A program made the position numbers and the translations under genes. Below the pieces are notes generated by a model. The model was not told the origin of the DNA. It searched no databases and saw only the letters and a program-made list of their open reading frames with translations. Source: DDH964 sp963806685 (GTDB lineage: Bacteria > Desulfobacterota > Desulfuromonadia > Desulfuromonadales > DDH964). From it: a stretch of 64,000 bases of DNA. This document shows, one piece after another, positions 8,326 to 16,218 of this stretch; the stretch's first letter is position 1; every line of letters starts with the position of its first letter. The DNA is taken from positions 1-64,000 of the forward strand of contig CAWDZB010000014.1 of assembly GCA_963806685.1 (NCBI GenBank). Direction: 5' to 3'.

Positions 8326-9012
8326 TCACAGCGCCTCGAAGGTGGCCCGCACCTCGGCGATGGCGCCGCAGGTCATCGCCCCTTCCGGACAGGGACCGTG
8401 CAGGCAGCCGGGACCGGCGCTGGCGAACAGCAGCGGCGCCGCCAGGCGCGCCAGGCGCAGCATCTCCACCGCCATCGCCCGGATCTCCCATTGGGCCCGG
8501 CGGCAGCAGCGCAGCTCGAAAAAGTGCACCAGCTCCCGCGCGTTCATGGTCACCACGATCTTGGTAGCAGCGGCATTGGGCAGGACAAAGCGGGCGTCCT
8601 CGGCCGGGATGCCGGCATCGAGCAGCTCCCGGTAGACGGCGTGGATTTCATCAAGCAGTGTTCCGTACCGAGCCGACAGCCCGGGATGGGCGGCAATCGA
8701 CGGCGGGGTAACGGCCTCGAAACGCTCCTTGTGGGAGACATAGCGCTGGCTCTGCTGGGAATAGGAGGCGAGACGGTGGCGCACCAGCTGGTGGGAGCAG
8801 GCGCGGCTGATTCCTTCGATGCCGAAGGTGAAGGCGGCATGCTCAAGGACCGACAGGTGCCCGAGGCCGAGGATCTTACGCAGCAGCGCTTCCTGCTCGG
8901 AGCGATCCTTGGCCAGCAGCCGGTCGATGCCTGCCGCAGAATAGCAGAGCCGGGCGGCGGCAGCGACGACCCGTTCCGGGTCGGGAGTATGGGTCAACAG
9001 CTGGACGTTCAT
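8326..9012 (-). CDS. thyX: Flavin-dependent thymidylate synthase ThyX
   Basis: ThyX makes dTMP from dUMP with FAD, methylene-THF and NADPH, and replaces ThyA in many anaerobes. The 228-residue protein carries the ThyX signature RHRLASYSQQSQR (the RHRxxSxxxxSxR pattern) near residue 78. Its placement between rpmE and prfA in a translation gene cluster is not functionally obvious but is shared with related genomes as far as I recall. The C-terminal part is Cys-rich (GCLHGPCPEGAMTCG), which is unusual for the family core. Confidence 0.94.
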   Translation of the reverse strand: MNVQLLTHTPDPERVVAAAARLCYSAAGIDRLLAKDRSEQEALLRKILGLGHLSVLEHAAFTFGIEGISRACSHQLVRHRLASYSQQSQRYVSHKERFEAVTPPSIAAHPGLSARYGTLLDEIHAVYRELLDAGIPAEDARFVLPNAAATKIVVTMNARELVHFFELRCCRRAQWEIRAMAVEMLRLARLAAPLLFASAGPGCLHGPCPEGAMTCGAIAEVRATFEAL

Positions 9013-9185
9013 GGTCCTGGAACCTTATCTCGCCGGGAGGCAGAGAATTCTGCAACCGCCAGAGGAGGCCCCGGCCGGCAGCCAGGGTGGAAAAACGGCG
9101 AGAGCCGGTCGACGCCTGGGCGCTCGCCGGCTGCTCCGGTTTCCGGTACGACGGCCGATCGAACGGGCGATGACGTCGTACAGAG

Positions 9186-9213
9186 GAAGAAAAGACGGCC
9201 CCGGAGGGCCGTC
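9186..9213 (-). terminator. Intrinsic terminator after rpmE
   Basis: Reading leftward, an 8-bp stem (GACGGCCC/GGGCCGTC with a CCGG-type loop) at 9194-9213 is followed by a TTTTCTTC tract. It lies just beyond the rpmE stop, so it should end rho-rpmE transcripts. thyX then needs its own promoter or readthrough. Confidence 0.8.
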
Positions 9214-9229
9214 TCCAGCAACGGGATGG

Positions 9230-9433
9230 TTATTTCTGCTCGTACCGTTTGCGGAAGCGCTCGATGCGACCGGCGGTATCCATTAGCTTCTGCTTGCCGG
9301 TGAAGAAGGGATGGCAGGCACTGCAAATTTCCGTATTGAACTCACCGCCCTTGGTGGAGCGGGTTTCGATGACATTGCCGCAGTGACACTTGATGGTCAC
9401 GTCTTCGTACTTGGGGTGAATGCCTTCTTTCAT
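9230..9433 (-). CDS. rpmE: 50S ribosomal protein L31 (zinc-binding type)
   Basis: L31 bridges the ribosomal subunits. The 67-residue protein starts MKEGIHPKYEDVTIKCHCGN and has the four-cysteine pattern CxC plus CSAC of the zinc-containing form, so it should be the zinc-replete version. It has a strong AAGGAGA ribosome binding site. It lies between rho and a terminator. Confidence 0.97.
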   Translation of the reverse strand: MKEGIHPKYEDVTIKCHCGNVIETRSTKGGEFNTEICSACHPFFTGKQKLMDTAGRIERFRKRYEQK

Positions 9434-9543
9434 GGGTCGTCTCCTTGGGCCTGGCGTGTACAGGCAGATATTTAGCTGGCGCGTGAAAAGGGATTTTTAC
9501 CACGTTCCCTTTGTCGATGCAACAGCTCTTTTCCGTGGTGCTC

Positions 9544-10791
9544 TCAGCGGTTCATCGAGTCGAGAAACTCCTGGTTGGTCTTGGATTCGCCGAGCTTGTC
9601 GAGCAGGAATTCCATGCTGTCGACCACGTTCATCGAGGAGAGGACCTTGCGCAGCAGCCAGATGCGCTGCAGAGCGGTCTTTTCGATCAGCAGCTCCTCG
9701 CGGCGGGTCCCCGACTTATTGATGTCAATTGCCGGGAAGGTGCGCTTGTCGACCAGCTTACGGTCAAGATGCAGCTCGGAATTGCCGGTCCCCTTGAATT
9801 CCTCGAAGATCACCTCATCCATCTTGCTGCCGGTGTCGATCAGGGCGGTGGCGATGATGGTCAGGCTCCCTCCCTCCTCGATGTTGCGGGCGGCGCCGAA
9901 GAAGCGCTTGGGCTTGTGCAGGGCATTGGAATCGACGCCGCCGGAGAGGATTTTCCCGGAGGGCGGCACCACGGTGTTGTAGGCGCGGGCCAGGCGGGTG
10001 ATCGAGTCGAGGAGGATGACCACGTCGCGCTTGTGCTCGACCAGCCGTTTGGCCTTCTCGATGACCATCTCGGCGACCTGGACGTGGCGGGTAGCCGGCT
10101 CGTCGAAGGTCGAGGAGATGACTTCGCCGTTGACGCTGCGCTGCATGTCGGTCACCTCTTCCGGTCGCTCGTCGATGAGCAGCACGATCAGGTAAACCTC
10201 CGGGTGGTTGGAGGTGATCGAGTTGGCGATGTTCTGCAGCAGCATGGTTTTGCCGGTGCGCGGCGGGGCGACGATCAGTGCGCGCTGCCCCTTGCCGACC
10301 GGCGCCACCAGGTCGATAACCCGGGCCGAGAGATTGTCGTGAGCGGTTTCCAGCACCAGCCGTTCTTCGGGGTAGAGCGGGGTCAGGTTGTCGAACAGAG
10401 TCTTTTCCCTGGCGACCGCAGGGTCCTCGAAGTTGACCTCGGAAACCTTGAGCAGGGCGAAGTAGCGCTCCCCTTCCTTGGGCGGCCGGATCTGGCCGGA
10501 GACGGTGTCGCCGGTCTTCAGATTGAAGCGGCGGATCTGGGAAGGTGAAACATAGATATCGTCGGGACCGGGGAGATAGTTGGCATCGGGAGCCCGGAGA
10601 AAACCGAAACCGTCGGGAAGGATTTCCAGCACCCCCTCGCCGAAGATCGCACCATTCTTCTCGGCGGTGGATGCCAGAATGGCAAAGATCAGGTCCTGCT
10701 TGCGCATGCCGGCAGCGCCCTCGATCTTCAGCTCTTTGGCAATGCCGGCCAGATCGGTGGCTTTTTTCTCTTTCAGGTCCTTGAGATTCAT
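9544..10791 (-). CDS. rho: Transcription termination factor Rho
   Basis: Rho is the hexameric RNA helicase that ends untranslated transcripts. The 415-residue protein has the N-terminal helix-extension-helix starting MNLKDLKEKK, the RNA-binding cold-shock-like fold around GFGFLRAPD, Walker A in APPRTGKTMLL and Walker B in VILLDSITRLARAYN. Length is normal and there is no large insertion. The gene has a strong GGAGAGAAC ribosome site and a leader of about 320 nt from the promoter at 11118-11146. Confidence 0.97.
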   Translation of the reverse strand: MNLKDLKEKKATDLAGIAKELKIEGAAGMRKQDLIFAILASTAEKNGAIFGEGVLEILPDGFGFLRAPDANYLPGPDDIYVSPSQIRRFNLKTGDTVSGQIRPPKEGERYFALLKVSEVNFEDPAVAREKTLFDNLTPLYPEERLVLETAHDNLSARVIDLVAPVGKGQRALIVAPPRTGKTMLLQNIANSITSNHPEVYLIVLLIDERPEEVTDMQRSVNGEVISSTFDEPATRHVQVAEMVIEKAKRLVEHKRDVVILLDSITRLARAYNTVVPPSGKILSGGVDSNALHKPKRFFGAARNIEEGGSLTIIATALIDTGSKMDEVIFEEFKGTGNSELHLDRKLVDKRTFPAIDINKSGTRREELLIEKTALQRIWLLRKVLSSMNVVDSMEFLLDKLGESKTNQEFLDSMNR

Positions 10792-11110
10792 GTTCTCTCC
10801 TCGGCCGCCTTCACTGCCGACAACGCGAACAGGCGCGCGACAGCAGCGGCCGGCGGGTCCGCGACCGGGCGGGATCGGGTCCGACGGTGCGGGGTGCTTG
10901 GTTGATTATCGGATGAATGTCTGGAATGGTCGAATGGGATTTCCCTGTCAGGGACTCAACGGCCGCCACTTCAGGATCGGCGCAACCCCTGCAAAGGCTG
11001 CCGGGGCCTGAACACTATGCGGACTTATCATTCAATTGGTAAGAATGCAGGAATCGTCGAAAGGCTGGTCTGGTGCTGACGGTATGGTCAGAAGTGATAG
11101 TTTTGACAAT
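10792..11110 (-). other. Long untranslated leader of rho
   Basis: Between the predicted rho promoter and the rho ATG there are about 320 bases with no credible gene on either strand. Long rho leaders are known to mediate autogenous attenuation in E. coli, so a similar role is possible here. I see no canonical intrinsic terminator in it. Confidence 0.5.
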
Positions 11111-11117
11111 GCTCTTC

Positions 11118-11146
11118 TATCTACCTCCTTTATTAAACCTTGTCAA
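11118..11146 (-). promoter_or_regulatory. Sigma-70-type promoter for rho
   Basis: On the minus strand a perfect TTGACA (11141-11146) is separated by exactly 17 bases from TAGATA (11118-11123). It points to rho. A TTGACA on the plus strand at 11103 has no good -10 and no gene downstream. Confidence 0.75.
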
Positions 11147-11214
11147 CCCCTTTAATCGCTGTTTTTTCAATTGTCCCGGCCGGCAAGCCGGCGCCGGCCC
11201 GGACAGGATTCTGG

Positions 11215-12027
11215 CTATTTGGATGTTGCCGGAGCTAGCCGGGCGCCCCCGAGTTGTTCGATCAACCCTGGGGTCAGGGCATCGGCAAGGCCATCAAAAA
11301 GCTTCTTGTAACGTTGGGAGAGACTGCTCTTGAAGAACAGGTCTTGATCGCGGCGGGAAAGAATGCGTTCCAGGCCCGCGACCGAGACAAAACGCAGCCG
11401 GACCGAATCAGTGGCGTTGTAATAGGCCTCGTCAAAATCCGGGTATTGCAATTCGAGAAAAGGAGTGCCGTTACCGGCACTATCCCAGGCCACCGCACCG
11501 GTGGGCAGAACCACGGCGGCGCTGGCGAGGATCACGTTGTAATCGGTCTGCAAAAAATTGAGGCTGGCCCGGTCCCGGTCCCAGCGCTTTTCCGGACGCA
11601 CCAGGCCGTTCATGACCACCACCAGGACCCCGTCGACGGCATTGCGCCGACACAGTTCGTTCACCGCCGCCGGCTGGAAAATATAACTGCGGTGTCGCTT
11701 TTCCCCCTCACCGCCGATGGTGCTGCCGGACACCAATTGTGTGAACAGGGCGCGGGGATCACCACTGATCTCACGCACGTCGAAATACCCCTTTCGTTCC
11801 CGCAGGGCCTCGACCAGCCAAGGGGATTTGCCGGCATTCTGGCGGACGAGCAGATCGAGAACCGCTCCCCGTTCCGGATGGAGGACGGTCGACTGATCGT
11901 CGACCAGCAGCGGGATGACGCCGAGAGTCTTGACCTGCTGGCGATAATTCTCGGCGGACATCTTGTAGCTGCCGGCAGTACAGCCGATAAGGGGGAGTAG
12001 CAACAGCAGCAACAGGGCACGACGCAT
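11215..12027 (-). CDS. Lipoprotein of unknown function
   Basis: This 270-residue protein has a classic lipoprotein signal peptide: MRRA, a run of leucines, then the lipobox LIGC with Cys16 as the lipidated residue. The rest is soluble and mixed alpha/beta with no motif I recognise, apart from a hydrophobic strand VDGVLVVVMNGLV. It is presumably anchored to the outer membrane. It stands alone between rho and gluQ with its own candidate promoter at 12065. Function unknown. Confidence 0.8.
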   Translation of the reverse strand: MRRALLLLLLLPLIGCTAGSYKMSAENYRQQVKTLGVIPLLVDDQSTVLHPERGAVLDLLVRQNAGKSPWLVEALRERKGYFDVREISGDPRALFTQLVSGSTIGGEGEKRHRSYIFQPAAVNELCRRNAVDGVLVVVMNGLVRPEKRWDRDRASLNFLQTDYNVILASAAVVLPTGAVAWDSAGNGTPFLELQYPDFDEAYYNATDSVRLRFVSVAGLERILSRRDQDLFFKSSLSQRYKKLFDGLADALTPGLIEQLGGARLAPATSK

Positions 12028-12064
12028 GGGATGACCTCCGTTTTTTTCGGGTTCGGGTGGCGAG

Positions 12065-12092
12065 ATTATAACCTAATTTTCCGGCGATGGAA
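12065..12092 (-). promoter_or_regulatory. Candidate promoter for the lipoprotein gene
   Basis: A perfect TATAAT (minus strand, 12065-12070) lies 38 bp upstream of the lipoprotein ATG, with a weak TTCCAT 16 bases further up. The -10 is strong; the -35 is poor. Confidence 0.5.
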
Positions 12093-12138
12093 CCCATATG
12101 CAACCCTGCCCTTTCGCATCGGGCAGGCGGCAGTCGCT

Positions 12139-13086
12139 TCAGATCGGGAACCCGCTCCCGGGCATACTGCCGGCCGCGCTCGGTACCCGGTCAAGGTCGA
12201 AATGGGCCACCCCCCAGGCAAGCAGGTCCCGCGGCGGAGCGCGGCACAGGTCCACGGGCGGCGGCTGGCCGAGAAATTCCAGGGCCGCGGCCACCAGTTC
12301 GCCATCTGCGGCGGCGGAGATGGCCCCCGGCGCAGCATGGCGCTTGCTGAGCTTTTCGCCGTTATCGGCCAGGGCGAGGGGCAGATGGATATAGCGCGGG
12401 ACGGGAAAACCGAGGCAGGTGTGCAGATAGACCTGGCGCGGGGTCGACGCGAGCAGATCGGCACCGCGCACCACCTGGTTGGTCCCCGTCGCGGCATCGT
12501 CGACGACCACCGCCAGTTGGTAGGCGTAAATTCCGTCGGCGCGACGCAACACGAAATCGCCTACCGCATCGGCCAGGCGCTGCTCCTGCGGACCGAACAC
12601 TCCATCGTGAAAGCAGACCGGGGCAGCCGGCACCAGCAGGCGCTCGGCCCGCGGATGGCGGCCGGGAGGAAGACCATTGCGGCAGGTCCCGGGGTAGATC
12701 GGCCCTTCCTCGCCGGGATGGGGGGCGCTGGCCAGGATTTCGCGACGGCTGCAGCCACAGGCATACACCAGCCCTTGGGACTGCAACCGGGACAGAGCCT
12801 CGGCATAGGCTGCGCCGCGCCGGCTCTGCCATACCACCTCGTCGTCCCAGGTCAGACCGAGACGCTCCAGGCTGTGCAGAATCTCGTCGGCCGCCCCGGG
12901 AACAACCCGCGGGGTATCCAGGTCCTCCATCCGCACCAGCCAGCGGCCACCTGCCTGTCTGGCCAGGCAGTAGCTGCCAACCGCCGCAACCAGGGAACCG
13001 AAATGGAGGGGACCGGTCGGACTCGGCGCGAAGCGGCCGACGATGCGGACGGGACCATGCGTCAAGCCATTTTCAGCAGACAACAA
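12139..13086 (-). CDS. gluQ: Glutamyl-Q tRNA(Asp) synthetase
   Basis: GluQRS attaches glutamate to the queuosine at position 34 of tRNA-Asp. The 315-residue protein is a truncated class I GluRS: RFAPSPTGPLHFGSL holds the HIGH-like motif, GEKLSKRHAA the KMSKS-like motif, and the anticodon-binding domain is absent. A zinc-binding set (CGCSRRE plus YPGTCR) typical of GluQRS is present near residues 110-135. The start at 13086 gives MLSAENGLTHGPVRIVG; a start a little downstream is also possible. Confidence 0.92.
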   Translation of the reverse strand: MLSAENGLTHGPVRIVGRFAPSPTGPLHFGSLVAAVGSYCLARQAGGRWLVRMEDLDTPRVVPGAADEILHSLERLGLTWDDEVVWQSRRGAAYAEALSRLQSQGLVYACGCSRREILASAPHPGEEGPIYPGTCRNGLPPGRHPRAERLLVPAAPVCFHDGVFGPQEQRLADAVGDFVLRRADGIYAYQLAVVVDDAATGTNQVVRGADLLASTPRQVYLHTCLGFPVPRYIHLPLALADNGEKLSKRHAAPGAISAAADGELVAAALEFLGQPPPVDLCRAPPRDLLAWGVAHFDLDRVPSAAGSMPGSGFPI

Positions 13087-13198
13087 AACAAACCTTCAAC
13101 AGGTGAAAACATTTTAAAAAACCCAGGACCCGAGGAATATCCTAGCTGTAACAAGAATATTTCCCGCCGCAGCAGAGGGAAAATTAAATAATTTTCTT

Positions 13199-13227
13199 TT
13201 GACTTCCGCCTTCCTTCCAAGTATACA
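13199..13227 (+). promoter_or_regulatory. Sigma-70-type promoter for the receiver protein
   Basis: TTGACT (13199-13204), a 17-base spacer and TATACA (13222-13227) in AT-rich DNA between divergent genes. Transcripts would have a leader of about 75 nt before the TTG start at 13309. Confidence 0.7.
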
Positions 13228-13308
13228 TTTACAAATAAAAACACTGTTATATCCACAATATCATCGCCACTTACGCCTGCTTACCTTCTCAGCAGGAGCG
13301 AGGTCCCT

Positions 13309-13701
13309 TTGGCAAGCAAACGTATCGTCGTCATCGACGACAGCAAACTGGTTCTGGCAGTCGTCACCGATGCCCTCGAAGCAGCCGGCTATGAAGTTAT
13401 CGCCACCGACTCCGGAATCGAAGCCAACCGCTATATCTACAGCCATCGGCAGCCGGATTTGATCCTTATCGACGTCATGATGCCACTCCTCAACGGCGAC
13501 CGCAAGGTGCGTCTTCTCAAGCAGCGGGAAGCGAGCAGCCGGATTCCCATCATCCTGATGTCGACCAAGCCGCGTGAAGAACTGGCCAACCTGACCCGCG
13601 ATTCAGGAGCGGACGGTTTTATCCAGAAACCCTTCGATGAACAATCTCTCGTCCATCAGGTGAACCAATTGCTGGCAGCCGGAATCGCGGCAAACGGGTA
13701 A
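13309..13701 (+). CDS. Stand-alone response regulator receiver domain protein
   Basis: A 130-residue single-domain receiver with the acidic pair Asp10-Asp11, phospho-acceptor Asp55 in LILIDVMMP, the Thr/Ser switch in ILMSTKP and Lys in FIQKPF. There is no output domain, so it should act by protein contact, like CheY or Spo0F-type proteins. The start is TTG with AGGAGCGAGG upstream. No histidine kinase is adjacent; the next gene is an Rrf2 regulator on its own promoter. Confidence 0.92.
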   Translation: MASKRIVVIDDSKLVLAVVTDALEAAGYEVIATDSGIEANRYIYSHRQPDLILIDVMMPLLNGDRKVRLLKQREASSRIPIILMSTKPREELANLTRDSGADGFIQKPFDEQSLVHQVNQLLAAGIAANG

Positions 13702-13718
13702 AAATATATTCTTGCCGG

Positions 13719-13747
13719 TTGACAAATCCGCTACGGCCGGGTATCTA
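13719..13747 (+). promoter_or_regulatory. Promoter for the Rrf2 regulator gene
   Basis: Perfect TTGACA (13719-13724), 17-base spacer, TATCTA (13742-13747), 35 bp before the chosen start codon. Rrf2 proteins often repress their own promoter, but I see no clear palindrome to name as operator. Confidence 0.7.
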
Positions 13748-13782
13748 AATTACTCCTGAAGTCATCTTTGGAGAGACCTGCC

Positions 13783-14223
13783 TTGCTGATCACCCGTGCC
13801 ACCGAATACGCCATCCGCGCCCTCCTCTACCTGGCCAAGCAGCCCCGGGGGGAAATTGTCCTCAAAAAAGACATCTGTCAAACCCAGGAAATTACCCCGG
13901 CGTTTCTCACTAAAATTCTGCAGCCGCTGATCAAGCTCGGCATCGTCGGCTCCCAGCGTGGTGTCGGTGGCGGCTTTTACCTGATCAAGGATCCCGCCGA
14001 GGTGACCCTCCTCGACGTCGTCAGGGCCGAGGAAGGTCCCCTTTACCTCAACCAGTGCCTGAGCCGCGAGGGAGTCTGCGAACGGGACGTCTTCTGCCCG
14101 GTCCACGGCGCCTGGCGGGAAGTACGCCGTGAGTTTCTGAAAATTCTCGAGCGCTACAGCTTTTCCTACCTGATCGAGCAGGAAGTCAAGAATCTCGATC
14201 AGCTTGCCCACTGCAAAAAATAA
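13783..14223 (+). CDS. Rrf2 family transcriptional regulator with a three-cysteine cluster motif
   Basis: A 146-residue winged-helix regulator of the IscR/NsrR/CymR family. The N-terminus LLITRATEYAIRALLYLA is typical, followed by the recognition region GIVGSQRGVGGGFYL and the effector loop C-x6-C-x5-C (CLSREGVCERDVFC), which probably binds an Fe-S cluster. I chose the TTG at 13783 because GGAGAG sits seven bases upstream and the family starts here; a TTG five codons earlier is possible. Targets are unknown; the cysteine biosynthesis block 1.8 kb downstream is a plausible candidate. Confidence 0.88.
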   Translation: MLITRATEYAIRALLYLAKQPRGEIVLKKDICQTQEITPAFLTKILQPLIKLGIVGSQRGVGGGFYLIKDPAEVTLLDVVRAEEGPLYLNQCLSREGVCERDVFCPVHGAWREVRREFLKILERYSFSYLIEQEVKNLDQLAHCKK

Positions 14224-14243
14224 TTTCCGTCCCAGTCATTCAA

Positions 14244-14290
14244 CCACAGAGAAACGGCCATGCCCTGAGGGCATGGCCGTTTCTCTGTGG
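14244..14290. terminator. Perfect 22-bp hairpin between convergent genes
   Basis: Arms 14244-14265 and 14269-14290 are perfectly complementary over 22 bp around the three-base loop TGA. The hairpin lies between the convergent rrf2 and amtB genes. Neither side has a clean T-tract, so it is not a textbook intrinsic terminator; it may stop transcription with help or protect 3' ends. Confidence 0.6.
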
Positions 14291-14416
14291 CTTAAAAAAC
14301 ACCCTGGAGACCAGGAGGGCAGGTCATCCAGGGCGAAGGGGAAGCGGCGTCCCGCTTCCGTTTAAATCGCTTTCCTGAATTTCACTATACACACCCTCAT
14401 TCCGGCGTCAAGCCGG

Positions 14417-15631
14417 CTAGCGGACGTAATCTTCCGGGTAGGCGTGAATCTGGTGGATGGCAAGGTCGGGGCCGGCGAACTCGGCCTCCTCGGAGAGCCG
14501 GAAACCGAACAACCGTGAAACCAGCAGATAGACCAGGCAGCCCGTCGCCAGAGCGTAGACCACCGCAAGCAGACTCCCGCCCAGCTGCGCTGCAAAGCTC
14601 ACCCCCCCCGCTCCGCCGAAAATCTTCTGACCGAAGATCCCGGCACTGATCCCGCCCCAGGTGCCAATCAGGCCGTGCAGCGGCCAGACCCCCAGGACGT
14701 CGTCGATCTTCAGCTTCTCCTGTTCCCATTGGAAGCCGAAGAAAAAAATCAACGAACCGATCCCTCCCATCAGGAAGGCCGCCAGGGGATGCACCAGGTC
14801 CGACCCGGCGCAAATCGCGATCAGTCCGGCCAGCGCCCCGTTGTGGACGAAGCCCGGGTCGTTTTTGCTGACGACCAGGGCGAAGAGGACCCCGCCGACC
14901 ATCGCCAGCAGGGAGTTGACCGCCACCAACCCGGAAATTCCTTCCAGGTTCTGGGCGCTCATGACATTGAAGCCAAACCAGCCGACGGCCAGGATCCAGC
15001 TCCCCAAGGCCAGAAAGGGAATGTTGCTGATCGGGATGGGCTGGCTTTTGCGGCCGGCGAAACGCCCCAGACGTGGTCCGAGGAAGAGCACTGCCGGCAG
15101 CGCCAGCCAGCCCCCCATGGAATGGACCACCACGCTGCCGGCAAAATCGTGAAACGGTGCCCCGCACCAGCTCTTGAACAGTTCCTGCAGGCCTGCGCTG
15201 TTGCGCCCCCAGATAAACGATTCGAAGAGCGGATAAGTGATACCGACGAAGATCGCCCCGGCCAGAACCTGTGGCCAGAAGCGCGCCCGTTCAGCGATAC
15301 CGCCGGAGATGATGGCCGGGATACAGGCGGCGAAACAGAGCAGGAAGAAGAAACGGACCAGCTCAAACCCCTGGTTGTCGCCAAGGAGCTGGGAAGCCGG
15401 ATGGAGAAAACTGACGCCGTAGGCGATCGGATAACCGATTAGGAAGTAAGCGACGGTCGAAACCGACCAGTCGCTGAGGATCTTGACGAAGGCGTTGACC
15501 TGGCTCTTTTTTCGAACCGACCCGACCTCCAGAAAAGCAAACCCGGCATGCATGGCAAATACCATGACTGCACCTAGCAGCAGAAACAACACGTCGCCGC
15601 CATGACGCAACGATACGATTGCAGACTCCAT
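14417..15631 (-). CDS. amtB: Ammonium transporter, Amt family
   Basis: A 404-residue channel protein with about 11 membrane helices. The twin pore histidines are seen in FAGSVVVHSMGGW and VWPLHGLIGTWGGI, and the periplasmic recruitment region is normal. No glnK lies next to it, which is unusual since most amtB genes pair with a PII gene. A candidate sigma-54 promoter and a hexaloop hairpin lie in its leader, consistent with nitrogen control. The AAGGAGGAG ribosome site supports the ATG at 15631. Confidence 0.93.
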   Translation of the reverse strand: MESAIVSLRHGGDVLFLLLGAVMVFAMHAGFAFLEVGSVRKKSQVNAFVKILSDWSVSTVAYFLIGYPIAYGVSFLHPASQLLGDNQGFELVRFFFLLCFAACIPAIISGGIAERARFWPQVLAGAIFVGITYPLFESFIWGRNSAGLQELFKSWCGAPFHDFAGSVVVHSMGGWLALPAVLFLGPRLGRFAGRKSQPIPISNIPFLALGSWILAVGWFGFNVMSAQNLEGISGLVAVNSLLAMVGGVLFALVVSKNDPGFVHNGALAGLIAICAGSDLVHPLAAFLMGGIGSLIFFFGFQWEQEKLKIDDVLGVWPLHGLIGTWGGISAGIFGQKIFGGAGGVSFAAQLGGSLLAVVYALATGCLVYLLVSRLFGFRLSEEAEFAGPDLAIHQIHAYPEDYVR

Positions 15632-15662
15632 TGTCTACACTCCTCCTTGTTTAGGGTTCCCG

Positions 15663-15678
15663 GCGGCGCCGTTGCCGC
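15663..15678 (-). promoter_or_regulatory. Hexaloop hairpin in the amtB leader (ANTAR-target-like)
   Basis: On the minus strand a perfect 5-bp stem GCGGC/GCCGC closes the six-base loop AACGGC, with A at position 1 and G at position 4, the pattern bound by ANTAR antiterminators. Only one such hairpin is visible and there is no terminator between it and amtB, so the assignment is tentative. Confidence 0.3.
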
Positions 15679-15697
15679 AGGTGGAAGGAGGGTGACG

Positions 15698-15714
15698 TTC
15701 AATGATCGTGCCTG
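15698..15714 (-). promoter_or_regulatory. Candidate sigma-54 promoter for amtB
   Basis: The minus strand reads CAGGCACGATCATTGAA, which matches the -24/-12 consensus YTGGCACGrNNNTTGCW at most positions but has A for T before GG and GA for GC at -12. Placement 67-83 bp before the amtB ATG is sensible. Confidence 0.4.
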
Positions 15715-15895
15715 TTTGTAACTGGCCGCATTTTCGGGCACCACCCGTGGCGCCCTGGCCGAATCTGCCTATTTAGTGGGCAGCTGCGCCCATTAATTGA
15801 CCACCCACTGCCCCCTCGATAAAGCACTTATTTTTACCGTAGTTTTATTGCCAAGGCAAAGCACACTAAATTTGTAAATTTTTTTATTTTTATTC

Positions 15896-15924
15896 TTGAC
15901 TAAATTGCTACGTTTGATTTATTC
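15896..15924 (+). promoter_or_regulatory. Candidate promoter of the sulfur assimilation operon
   Basis: TTGACT (15896-15901), 17-base spacer, TTATTC (15919-15924), preceded by an AT-rich tract. It lies 50 bp before the DUF2061 gene that opens the cys operon. Confidence 0.5.
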
Positions 15925-15974
15925 CTATTCAAGAAGCAACGCACAGGACTTCCCGCACCCGCAATGGAGACCCT

Positions 15975-16199
15975 ATGGAAACAACCCGCCGCAGCATCGC
16001 CAAAACCCTTTCCTGGAGACTGCTGGCTACCGCCATCACCAGCACCCTGGTCTTCACCTTTACCGGAAAGTGGGAGTTTGCGGCCACCATCGGCCTGTGC
16101 GACACATTCATCAAGTTCTTCGTCTATTTCGGCCACGAACGGGCCTGGAACCGGATCTCCTTTGGCCGCCAGCAGCAGCAGCCGGAATACTTCATCTGA
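15975..16199 (+). CDS. DUF2061 small membrane protein
   Basis: A 74-residue protein with one or two short hydrophobic helices. It matches the DUF2061 pattern: SIAKTLSWRLLATAITSTLV at the start, then FTGKWEFAATIG and KFFVYFGHERAWNRI. The biochemical role is unknown. It is 19 bp upstream of the APS reductase gene and heads the sulfate assimilation operon; from memory the same family is often found beside cysD/cysN genes elsewhere. The glutamine run QQQQ near the C-terminus is odd. Confidence 0.85.
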   Translation: METTRRSIAKTLSWRLLATAITSTLVFTFTGKWEFAATIGLCDTFIKFFVYFGHERAWNRISFGRQQQQPEYFI

Positions 16200-16218
16200 C
16201 CAGGGAGAAGAACCGATC

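Larger units (their letters stand above)
15632..15974. other. Divergent intergenic region between amtB and the sulfur assimilation operon
   Basis: No gene is seen in these 343 bp. The left half is GC-rich and carries the amtB leader signals. The right half is very AT-rich, with T-tracts around 15875-15895 that could act as an UP element for the plus-strand promoter at 15896. An imperfect inverted repeat GGGCACC/GGCGCCC at about 15735-15755 might be a regulator site, but I cannot assign it. Confidence 0.5.

Noticed and set aside
11150..11215. Intrinsic terminator in the CCCGGCCGGC/GCCGGCCCGG hairpin after the lipoprotein gene
   Set aside because: On the minus strand the stem is followed by an A-rich run, not T. 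The T-run lies on the wrong side.
15735..15760. Second sigma-54 promoter for amtB (TGGTGCCCGAAAATGC on the minus strand)
   Set aside because: The spacing is one base too long and the -12 element lacks TTGC. The candidate at 15698-15714 fits better.
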